Shown: one piece after another, positions 34,176 to 41,165 of the stretch
How the letters are laid out: each line of letters opens with the position of its first letter
How positions within the stretch are numbered: the first letter of the stretch is position 1
Assembly: GCF_041320275.1 (NCBI RefSeq)
Contig: NZ_CP162023.1
Location: 2,232,001 to 2,296,000 of the forward strand
Origin: Mumia sp. Pv4-285
GTDB taxonomy: Bacteria > Actinomycetota > Actinomycetes > Propionibacteriales > Nocardioidaceae
DNA length: 64,000 nt
Direction of reading: 5' to 3'
The notes under the pieces: model-generated
Told to the model about the DNA's origin: nothing
Seen by the model: the letters and a program-made list of their open reading frames with translations, nothing else
Database searches by the model: none
Translations under genes and position numbers: made by a program

Positions 34176-35354
34176 ATGAGCCCGCGCACTCCGCTCCGAC
34201 ATCGTCGCCTCGCGATCAGCCCTCGGCTGGTGGTGCTGGGCGTGCTGGTGATGGCGTACGCGTGGGCGCTGGTGTTTCCGCTGCGTCTGAGCGATCCGCC
34301 GTCGACCGTTCTCGCGGTCGTGTACGTCATCGGGCTGGCCTGCTACGCGGTGGCGCTGGCCATGGTGCTCCGCGCCTCGGTCAGCCCCTACCAGTCGCGC
34401 GCCACCCGGGCGCTCCTCGTCGGGACTCTCGCCGTGGTGACCCTCGGCCTGTGGCCACCTGGCTTCGCCTGGGCCGAGCCGGGGCAGGCGGCCTGGGTCT
34501 GGATCGCGGGCTTCGCGATCGGGGCGAGCGTCCTGGCCGACGTTCGGGCCGGCCTGACGTCCGGGGTCGCGCTGGTGGCAGCGTCTGCGATCGGCGCGGG
34601 TGTCTTCGGCGGCTCGGTGGTGGAGTACGTGGCAGTCACGATCGGCTGCGCTGCCGCGTTGTGGCTGATGGGTGTGGTGCTGGTGTGGCTGCTCGACCTG
34701 CTGTGGGCGGCCGAAGCCGGCCGAGACGCGGAGGCCGGCCTGGTCCTTGCGCAGGAGCGACTCCGCCTGAGCAGGGAGCTGCACGACGTCCTCGGCCACC
34801 GGCTGGGGATCATCGCGCTCAAGGCCGAGCTGGCGGCGGACCTTGCAGCGACCGACCCGCAACGGGCCGCGGCAGAGAGCTCGGAGATCCGTGCGATCGC
34901 GGCGGCGACCCTCGTCGAGGCCCGGAGGGCGGTTCACGGCGAGACCGTCGCCGACCTGCCGGCCCAGCTGGAGTCCGCCACGCTGGTCCTCGCCTCCGCC
35001 GGGATCGAGACCTCGGTCGACGTCGACACCGCACAGGTCCCCGCGGCTCAGTCGCGGTTGCTTGCCTCGGTGGTCCGCGAGGCGGTGACGAACATCCTTC
35101 GCCACAGCGACGCCCGCACCGTGAGCTTCGCGTTCCACCCGGCGGGATCGTGCCCCACACTGGTGATCGTGAACGACGGCGGCGGACCTCCACGGCCCGG
35201 CGGCAACGGCGCGGCCGCGTCCTCGGGCACCGGACTCGCGTCTCTCGCTGCACGGTGCGCGGCATCGCGCGCCCGGCTGCGCTCCGGCCCCACGCCCGAG
35301 GGCGGTTTCGAGCTGCGAGTCGAGCTGCGTCCAGACGGCACCAGCGCGCCGTGA
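34176..35354 (+). CDS. NarL-type sensor histidine kinase
   Basis: A 392-residue kinase (ATG 34176; a GTG at 34146 would add ten residues). About five or six hydrophobic segments occupy residues 15-175. The HisKA_3 phospho-acceptor is in LRLSRELHDVLGHRLG, His at about 203. The HATPase_c domain has REAVTNILRHSDARTVSF, VIVNDGGGPPRP and GTGLASLAARC near the C-terminus. The signal is unknown; the sensor part is membrane-embedded with little extracytoplasmic sequence. A GTGA overlap joins it to its response regulator. Confidence 0.9.
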   Translation: MSPRTPLRHRRLAISPRLVVLGVLVMAYAWALVFPLRLSDPPSTVLAVVYVIGLACYAVALAMVLRASVSPYQSRATRALLVGTLAVVTLGLWPPGFAWAEPGQAAWVWIAGFAIGASVLADVRAGLTSGVALVAASAIGAGVFGGSVVEYVAVTIGCAAALWLMGVVLVWLLDLLWAAEAGRDAEAGLVLAQERLRLSRELHDVLGHRLGIIALKAELAADLAATDPQRAAAESSEIRAIAAATLVEARRAVHGETVADLPAQLESATLVLASAGIETSVDVDTAQVPAAQSRLLASVVREAVTNILRHSDARTVSFAFHPAGSCPTLVIVNDGGGPPRPGGNGAAASSGTGLASLAARCAASRARLRSGPTPEGGFELRVELRPDGTSAP

Positions 35355-35965
35355 CGGGCACGATCCGTGTCCTCCTCGCCGAGGACGAGGAGCTGATCCG
35401 GACCGCACTGGTCGGGTTGCTGGACCGCGAGCCCGACATCGAGGTCGTAGCGACCGCGGCGGACGGCCGACAGGCGCTCGACCGTGCGCTCGCCCACCGA
35501 CCCGACGTCGTGGTCGTCGACCTCCAGATGCCGGCCCCGGACGGGATCGGCGTCGTCACCGAGCTGGCCAGGCTGCTGCCCGCGTGCGCGGGGGTGATCC
35601 TGACCGGCCACGGACGTCCTCATGTCCTGCGCACGGCGCTCGCGTCGGGTGCGCGCGGCTTCCTGGCCAAGGGTGCGCCCGGAACGGCTCTCGCCGACGT
35701 CGTCCGCCGGGTGAACGCGGGTCAGCGGTACGTGGACCCCGTGCTGGCCGCAGACGCGCTCACCGAGCCGCCGTCCCCGTTGACGCCGCGCGAGCGAGAG
35801 GTGCTGACGGCCGCACGCGAGGATCAGCCGATCCGCGACGTGGCCCGCGCTCTCTTCCTGTCACCAGGGACGGTCCGCAACTACCTGGCGGCCATCACCC
35901 AGAAGCTGGAAGCCGGCTCACGCGCCGAGGCCTACCGGACAGCACGGGACCACGGCTGGATCTAG
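35351..35965 (+). CDS. NarL/LuxR-type response regulator
   Basis: A 204-residue regulator. The receiver domain (1-120) has the acidic pair in LLAEDEEL, the phospho-acceptor Asp57 in VVVVDLQMP, the switch Thr in VILTGHGR and Lys in FLAKGAP. The LuxR-type HTH (140-200) has LTPREREVLTAA and SPGTVRNYLAAITQKL. GTG start overlaps the kinase stop by four bases. Its TAG overlaps the convergent gene's stop in a shared CTAG (35962-35965). Targets are not evident; no transporter lies next to it. Confidence 0.92.
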   Translation: MTGTIRVLLAEDEELIRTALVGLLDREPDIEVVATAADGRQALDRALAHRPDVVVVDLQMPAPDGIGVVTELARLLPACAGVILTGHGRPHVLRTALASGARGFLAKGAPGTALADVVRRVNAGQRYVDPVLAADALTEPPSPLTPREREVLTAAREDQPIRDVARALFLSPGTVRNYLAAITQKLEAGSRAEAYRTARDHGWI

Positions 35966-36561
35966 CCGAGAGCGGCCAACGTGAGGGCCGCGAGCCCGAA
36001 CGGGACGTCCAGCAGGATGCAGAACGTCGCGAGCGAGCTCGGCACCACGTCAGCGCGTCGCAGGTGCCGGTAGTCCCACAGCGCATGACTCGCCAGTGCG
36101 AGGCCGGCAAGGGCCAGGCCGAGCCTCGGGGAGATGGTGACGGCGACCACTGCCAGGCCGCCGAACACGAGCATGGCAGCAGCCTGCTCGGCGAGAGCCC
36201 GAGCGGGAGCACCGCGACAGATGCCGGCCAGCACGAGCGCGGCGGCGTACGCGGACAGGCCGGCCCACCACGCCACACCGGCGATCTCGCTGACGGTGAC
36301 CACGACGGACGCCGACAGGATGCCCGCCCACGCGACCCAAGGGCGGCTGAAGGCAGCGGCGGCGAGGTAGCAGCTGGCCGCCGCGGCGACGGTGGTGGCG
36401 ACCGCGTCGGTGGCCACCCCTGTCACGATCTGGAATCCCGCGGCGACCAGCCCCAGAAGGACCGGCCAGTGGCTCGCGAGGGATCGCCACCCGGTGGCTC
36501 GGACCGTTGGCACGTGGTCACCGCGATCCGGCGTCGCTCGCGCTGGTGTGTGGTTCTGCAT
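35962..36561 (-). CDS. polytopic membrane protein, unknown function
   Basis: A 199-residue protein with about six hydrophobic segments, no signature that I recognise, and Ala-rich helices (ATTVAAAASCYLAAAAF). A SHALWDYRHLRRADVV segment lies near residue 165, in the last loop. The ATG at 36561 is chosen because the sequence upstream of it turns Arg/Pro-rich. It converges with the response regulator and shares its stop tetranucleotide. It could relate to that two-component system only by position. Confidence 0.7.
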   Translation of the reverse strand: MQNHTPARATPDRGDHVPTVRATGWRSLASHWPVLLGLVAAGFQIVTGVATDAVATTVAAAASCYLAAAAFSRPWVAWAGILSASVVVTVSEIAGVAWWAGLSAYAAALVLAGICRGAPARALAEQAAAMLVFGGLAVVAVTISPRLGLALAGLALASHALWDYRHLRRADVVPSSLATFCILLDVPFGLAALTLAALG

Positions 36562-36732
36562 CGGAGTACCCGGTCTCCTCGGTCGAAGGTTCTTGGACCC
36601 GACCGAGTCTGGGCGCATGCAGGTCACGGTTGACCCGTGCGCATGTCATCGATTCGCGTGATGGGCCGCCCATCTCGGCGTGGGCAGCTCCGGCGTCCGG
36701 CTGCCGGTCCGGCGCGCGGCTAGCGTGGAGCG

Positions 36733-37551
36733 ATGGCAGGGCCACAGGTGCGGGTCGGGATCTCCGGCTGGAGCTATGCGTCGTGGCGGGGCGACTTCTA
36801 TCCTCGGGGCGTGCGCCGGGCCGACGAGCTGGCGTACGTCGCTGCGCGGATGCCGGCGGTGGAGGTCAACGCCAGCTTCTACCGGCTGCAGCGACCCACG
36901 ACGTACGCACGCTGGTACGACACGACGCCGCGCGGCTTCCGCTTCACGGTGAAGGGGAGCCGCCTGCTCACGCACCTGCTCCGGCTGCGCGATCCCGCCG
37001 ACCCGCTGGCCACGTTCCTCGCCTCCGGCGTCCTCGCGCTGCGCGAGAAGCTCGGACCGATGCTCTGGCAGCTCCCAGCCCGGGGAGCGCCGACGCCGGA
37101 GGCTCTCGACGCGTTCTGCGCCATGCTGCCGCGCACCTACGGGCAGGCTGCGGCGTTGGCCAGCGAGCACGGCACGCGGATCAGCGGTGACCGCGTCTGG
37201 CTCCCCGACACCGACCGCGGGTCGGGGCGCCGTATCGCGCACGCGGTCGAGGTGCGTACGGCCGAGCGGCTCGACGAGGTCGTCGAGATCCTTCGTCGCC
37301 ACCGCGTGGCCCTCGTGGTCTCCGACGGTGCCGGGACGTGGCCGATGGTCGACCGCCGGACCGCGTCGTTCGCGTACGTCCGGCTCCACGGGCACTCCAG
37401 GCTCTACCACGGCGGCTACTCGGCACAGCGCCTGCGCACCTGGGCGGAGCGCATCCGCTCATGGGACGCGCCCACCTGGGTCTTCTTCGACAACGACGCC
37501 GACGGCCGTGCCCCGTACGACGCCGTCGCCCTGGCGCGCGAGCTCTCCTGA
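36733..37551 (+). CDS. DUF72 (YecE-like) protein
   Basis: A 272-residue TIM-barrel-like protein of the DUF72 family, function unknown. Marks are RVGISGWSYASWRGDFYP at the N-terminus, VEVNASFYRLQRPTTYARW, KGSRLLTHLLRL, LWQLPA, AYVRLHGHSRLYHGGYS, and FFDNDADGRAPYDA near the C-terminus. All expected blocks are present. TAGCGT at 36721-36726 ends six bases before the ATG, so the mRNA may be leaderless. It stands alone between two minus-strand genes. Confidence 0.92.
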   Translation: MAGPQVRVGISGWSYASWRGDFYPRGVRRADELAYVAARMPAVEVNASFYRLQRPTTYARWYDTTPRGFRFTVKGSRLLTHLLRLRDPADPLATFLASGVLALREKLGPMLWQLPARGAPTPEALDAFCAMLPRTYGQAAALASEHGTRISGDRVWLPDTDRGSGRRIAHAVEVRTAERLDEVVEILRRHRVALVVSDGAGTWPMVDRRTASFAYVRLHGHSRLYHGGYSAQRLRTWAERIRSWDAPTWVFFDNDADGRAPYDAVALARELS

Positions 37552-37559
37552 CGACGCCG

Positions 37560-37949
37560 TCAGTCGCCGGAGGTGCGGGTGGCCCGCGTGTTCTGCGTGG
37601 CTCGGGTACGGGGGTCGTCCTGGGTGACTGCGGTGGCCTGGGTGACTGCGGTGGCCTGCGTGGCGCCGGTGGCGCGCGTCAGCGTCGCCCGGGTCGCTGC
37701 CGTGGCGCCCGTTGCGGCCGTGCGGGTGGCCTGTGCACCGACGGCCGTCAGGTCGTCCGGGCGGTCGTCGTCATCGTCGTCGTCGACCGCGACCACCGCG
37801 TCGTCGTTGTCGACCCGCTTGGTCACGGCGGGCTCGGTGCCGCCGTCCGGGCTGGCGCTGGCCACCGACGAGGCACCCCAGACGACGCCTCCGAGGGCGA
37901 ACGAGAGGCCGAGGGCGGCGACGCCCGTGCGGATCAGAGTGCTGCTCAT
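37560..37949 (-). CDS. secreted low-complexity Thr/Ala/Arg-rich protein
   Basis: A 129-residue protein with a signal peptide (residues 1-33: LIRTGVAALGLSFALGGVVW then ASSVASA|SP), an acidic run (VDDDDDDDRPDD, about 56-67), and then a Thr-Ala-Arg-Gln repeat tail (TRATGATAATRATLTRATGA). AAGGAG precedes the ATG. No domain is recognisable. Mature protein may be disordered, cation-binding through the Asp run, or cell-wall associated. The repeat tail derives from an 18-base tandem duplication. The function is unknown. Confidence 0.75.
   Translation of the reverse strand: MSSTLIRTGVAALGLSFALGGVVWGASSVASASPDGGTEPAVTKRVDNDDAVVAVDDDDDDDRPDDLTAVGAQATRTAATGATAATRATLTRATGATQATAVTQATAVTQDDPRTRATQNTRATRTSGD
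37621..37656 (-). repeat. 18-base tandem repeat, two exact copies
   Basis: TGGGTGACTGCGGTGGCC is repeated exactly at 37621-37638 and 37639-37656. On the minus strand it codes for the ATAVTQ repeats in the tail of the secreted low-complexity protein. The period is a multiple of three. Confidence 0.9.
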
Positions 37950-38128
37950 GGTGTTCTCCTTGTCGTCGTCCGGCGTGGCCGGCGAGATCGGTTGCTGACA
38001 CCCCTGACCCTGATCGGCGGTGGTGAGACGCGTGTGAGCCCTCGGTGAGAGGGGTCTCATGTCCACTCGTCGCCGGCTCCGGTGATCGGCGACCGGCGTA
38101 CGACGTGACGCCCGCCTAGAGTTCCTGG

Positions 38129-39268
38129 ATGGATCGCCTCGACGTCGTCGCCGTCATCCTCGCCGGCGGGCAGGGCGGTCGGCTGGGTGAGCTGACCGAA
38201 CGCCGCGCGAAACCCGCCCTGCCGGTTGCCGGCACCTACCGACTGATCGACCTGGCGCTGTCCAACCTCGTCCACAGCCAGATCAGCGATGTCTGGATGG
38301 TCGAGCAGTACCTGCCGGGCTCGCTCAACGACCACCTCGCGCACGGGCGGCCGTGGGACCTGGACCGGTCGTGGGGCGGGTTGCGGGTGCTGCCGCCTTT
38401 CGAGGGGACCGAGGGGAGCGGTTTCGCGCAGGGCAACGCCGACGCGCTCGCCCGCCAGGTCGAGGCGCTGCGCGACCGTGCTCCCGACGTCGTCCTCGTC
38501 CTGAGCGCCGACCACCTGTGCACGCTGGACCTGCGCGACGTCCTGGCGACCCACGTCGGCGCCGACGCCGACCTCACCGTCGTCACCACGACCGGCGTGC
38601 CCGACCCGTCGCGGCACGGCGTCGTGGAGACCGGGGACGACGGCGTCGTCACGGGGTTCGCCTACAAACCCGACGACCCCGCCACGGAGATCGTCGCGAC
38701 CGAGGTGTTCGCGTACCGGACGACGGCGCTGCTCGACGCGATCGGCGAGCTGCTCGAGACCCACGACCGGCTGGACGACTACGGCGACGAGCTCGTGCCG
38801 CACCTCGTACGCACCCGTCGTGTGGTCGAGCACCGGCTCGACGGCTACTGGCGTGACCTCGGCACCGTGAACGGCTACTGGCGGGCCCACATGGACGTGC
38901 TCGACCGGACTGGGGTCGACCTCGAGGACGCGCGTTGGCCCATCCGCACCGCGGCACCTGTCCGGCTACCGGCCCGCCTCGCGCCGTCGGCGAAGGTGCA
39001 CGAGGCTCTGCTCGCCCCGGGCAGCCGCGTGGCCGGCACCGTCCGCCACAGCGTCGTGTGCGCCGGGTGCGAGATCGCCGAGGGTGCGGAGGTCATCGAC
39101 AGCGTGCTGCTCGAAGACGTCCGTGTCGGTCCCGGAGTCCGTCTCGTCGGGGTGGTGGCCGACGCCGGTGCCGACATCTCGGGCGGTTCTCAGCGGGGAT
39201 CGGACGACGTCGTCACGCTGGTCGCCTCGGACGGCGCCGTGACGGGACGCGCTCCGCGCGAGGAGTGA
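38129..39268 (+). CDS. glucose-1-phosphate adenylyltransferase family protein (GlgC-like)
   Basis: A 379-residue nucleotidyltransferase. It resembles ADP-glucose pyrophosphorylase, which makes ADP-glucose from ATP and glucose-1-phosphate. The signature LAGGQGGRLGELTERRAKPALPV (residues 11-33) holds the nucleotide loop and catalytic Arg/Lys. Other marks are YRLIDLALSNLVHSQI, SADHL with the metal Asp, GYWRDLGTVNGYW, and a C-terminal left-handed beta-helix (HSVVCAGCEIAEGAEV). It is shorter than classical GlgC (about 405 residues), so it may be a paralogue with another role. A TAG-type -10 box just before the ATG suggests a leaderless message. Confidence 0.85.
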   Translation: MDRLDVVAVILAGGQGGRLGELTERRAKPALPVAGTYRLIDLALSNLVHSQISDVWMVEQYLPGSLNDHLAHGRPWDLDRSWGGLRVLPPFEGTEGSGFAQGNADALARQVEALRDRAPDVVLVLSADHLCTLDLRDVLATHVGADADLTVVTTTGVPDPSRHGVVETGDDGVVTGFAYKPDDPATEIVATEVFAYRTTALLDAIGELLETHDRLDDYGDELVPHLVRTRRVVEHRLDGYWRDLGTVNGYWRAHMDVLDRTGVDLEDARWPIRTAAPVRLPARLAPSAKVHEALLAPGSRVAGTVRHSVVCAGCEIAEGAEVIDSVLLEDVRVGPGVRLVGVVADAGADISGGSQRGSDDVVTLVASDGAVTGRAPREE

Positions 39269-39359
39269 CGTCGGGCGCCCTGTGGGCCGGGTCATGCCGC
39301 GGGCAGGGGCGTTCGGACCATCCGCCTGACCGTGGCCGCGGTCAACTAGGCTGGCGCTC

Positions 39360-39923
39360 GTGAGCCCGGCGACCGATCCCGCAGCACGCGTACGCCGCTG
39401 GCGTGCCGCGCGCGCCGGTGCCGCGGCGTCCATGGCGCTCGGTGTCGCGATGGCCGGTCACCTCGCCGGCGGCGGTGCCGTCCCGGGGACGCCGGCCGTC
39501 CTCGTCGCGGGCGCGCTCGCGACGGCGCTCGCCTACCGGTTGTCGGATCGGCGCTGGTCGGTGCGCACGTTGGGCGGACTCGTGCTCGGAGTCCAGGGCG
39601 CCGTCCACCTCTGGTGCTCGCTCACCCTGAGTCCTGTCGCCGAGCCGACCGCCGCGTCTCCCGACGCCGCGATGCTGCTCGGGCACGCCCTCGCGACGGT
39701 CGCGACCGTCGCACTCCTCCGACGCGGTGAACACGCGCTGCTCGCGCTGGGGGACGCGGTCGTGGTCGGTCCGAGCCGGCGGCTGTCGTACGCGTCCCGT
39801 CCGTGCGTCGCGGCGCCCGCCACGCACTCCCACCTCCCGGCACGCACCCGACCGGTGCGTCCCCACCTGCTGATCGTGCTCGCCACGACGTTGACCCGTC
39901 GCGGCCCGCCGGTGTGCGCCTGA
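39360..39923 (+). CDS. small membrane protein preceding copper genes
   Basis: A 187-residue protein with four hydrophobic segments (about 20-40, 42-62, 70-92, 98-122), an Arg-rich N-terminus, and a basic tail ending GPPVCA. No named domain. A GTG start preceded by TAGGCT (39347-39352) at seven bases suggests a leaderless transcript. It is 40 bases upstream of the YcnI gene in the same direction, so it probably belongs to the copper block. A role in copper handling is inferred only from position. A few His residues (GHLAGG, VHLWCS) could bind metal. Confidence 0.68.
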   Translation: MSPATDPAARVRRWRAARAGAAASMALGVAMAGHLAGGGAVPGTPAVLVAGALATALAYRLSDRRWSVRTLGGLVLGVQGAVHLWCSLTLSPVAEPTAASPDAAMLLGHALATVATVALLRRGEHALLALGDAVVVGPSRRLSYASRPCVAAPATHSHLPARTRPVRPHLLIVLATTLTRRGPPVCA

Positions 39924-39963
39924 CTCCCCGTCACGCTCATCCTCTGATCAGAAAGCACCTGTC

Positions 39964-40632
39964 ATGAAGACGTTCGTCCTGCGCTCCGCCCTGCTCTCCG
40001 GCGCAGCGGTCGCACTCGCGATCCTCCCGTCCGCTCCCGCCTCCGCCCACGTCGGCGTCGATGCGCCCGACGCCACCAAGGGCGGCTGGTCCACGTTGTC
40101 CTTCCGCGTCCCGACCGAGTCCGACACCGCCAGCACCACCGAGCTCACCGTCGCCTTCCCCGAGGGCGTCGACTTCGAGTACGTCGCCACCCGCACCAAG
40201 CCCGGCTGGACCGTGACGAAGGCCGACGGCGAGTCCGTCACCTGGACGGCCGAGAAGGGGTACGCGATCGCTCCGGGGGAGTTCGACGTGTTCGACCTTC
40301 GCGTCGGCCCGCTCCCGACCGACGCCGACACCCTGGAGTTCCCCGCGACCCAGACGTACTCCGACGGGACCACGGTCGCGTGGGACCAGCCGACGCCCGA
40401 GAGCGGTGAGGAGCCCGAGCGGCCCGCACCCGTTGTGACGCTCGGAGAGGCGTCCGAGGACGGGCACGGGGCGCACGGCGCGGACTCCGACGACACGTCC
40501 TCCGAGGCCGCCGACGCAGATTCGTCGTCCGGTGGTGTCGACGGCTGGCTCGTCGCCGGCGTCGCGGTTCTCGCCCTCGCACTGGGCGCGCTCGGGGCGA
40601 GCCTGATCCGCCGGAGGCCTCGGAACCGATGA
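39964..40632 (+). CDS. YcnI-family (DUF1775) copper-associated surface protein
   Basis: A 222-residue exported protein. A signal peptide ends at about residue 28 (SAPASA|HVGVDAP), leaving an N-terminal His, as in YcnI copper chaperones, where that His and a nearby Trp bind Cu(II). The DUF1775 domain follows (LTVAFPEGVDF, TRTKPGWTV, ESVTWTAEKG). An acidic His-containing linker (EDGHGAHGADSDDTSSE) leads to one C-terminal membrane helix and a basic tail. It overlaps the copC gene by ATGA. Confidence 0.93.
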   Translation: MKTFVLRSALLSGAAVALAILPSAPASAHVGVDAPDATKGGWSTLSFRVPTESDTASTTELTVAFPEGVDFEYVATRTKPGWTVTKADGESVTWTAEKGYAIAPGEFDVFDLRVGPLPTDADTLEFPATQTYSDGTTVAWDQPTPESGEEPERPAPVVTLGEASEDGHGAHGADSDDTSSEAADADSSSGGVDGWLVAGVAVLALALGALGASLIRRRPRNR

Positions 40633-41165
40633 GCACCGCCGTTCGCAGGCTGCGCTCCGTCGCGCTCGTCTGCATCGTCGCCGTCGGGCTGCTGCTGGTC
40701 AGCAGCCCGACGGCGACCGGCCATGCCGTCCTCGTCTCGACGTCACCCGCGGACGGCTCCACCGTGGCGACCCTTCCCGCCGAGGTCGTGATGACGTTCA
40801 ACGAGAACGTCACCACCCCGGCGTACGTCGTGGTCGAGGCGCCGGACGGCACGAAGGTCACCTCCGGTGAGGCTCGGACCGACGGCACCGCGGTCCGGGC
40901 GCCGCTCGACGACGCCGGCATCGCGGGGGAGTACCGAGCCTCCTACCGGGTGGTCTCCGCCGACGGGCACCCGATCACCGGCTCGGTGTACTTCACCGTC
41001 AGCCAGGGGCGTACCGTCGAGAAGACCCGGGACGACCAGGGAGCCGACGACGCGAGCTTCGTCCACGAGCACCGCGCGCACTTCCTGTGGGGCGCGGCCG
41101 GAGTCGTCGCTGCGGCGGCGCTCCTGCTGTGGCCGCGTCGCCGGGAGGACAAGGAGGAGGAGTGA
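40629..41165 (+). CDS. CopC-domain copper resistance protein
   Basis: A 178-residue exported protein. The signal peptide ends at about 32 (SPTATG|HAVLVSTSPADGS), so mature CopC starts with a His, the Cu(II) ligand typical of the family. DGHPITGSVYFTV supplies the other conserved His. A C-terminal helix (FLWGAAGVVAAAALLLWP) anchors it in the membrane. ATGA overlap with the upstream gene and a TGATG overlap with the CopD-CtaG gene indicate one transcription unit for copper delivery or uptake. Confidence 0.93.
   Translation: MSTAVRRLRSVALVCIVAVGLLLVSSPTATGHAVLVSTSPADGSTVATLPAEVVMTFNENVTTPAYVVVEAPDGTKVTSGEARTDGTAVRAPLDDAGIAGEYRASYRVVSADGHPITGSVYFTVSQGRTVEKTRDDQGADDASFVHEHRAHFLWGAAGVVAAAALLLWPRRREDKEEE

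Noticed and set aside
37621-37656. CRISPR or minisatellite array
   Set aside because: Only two direct copies without spacers, within a coding frame.
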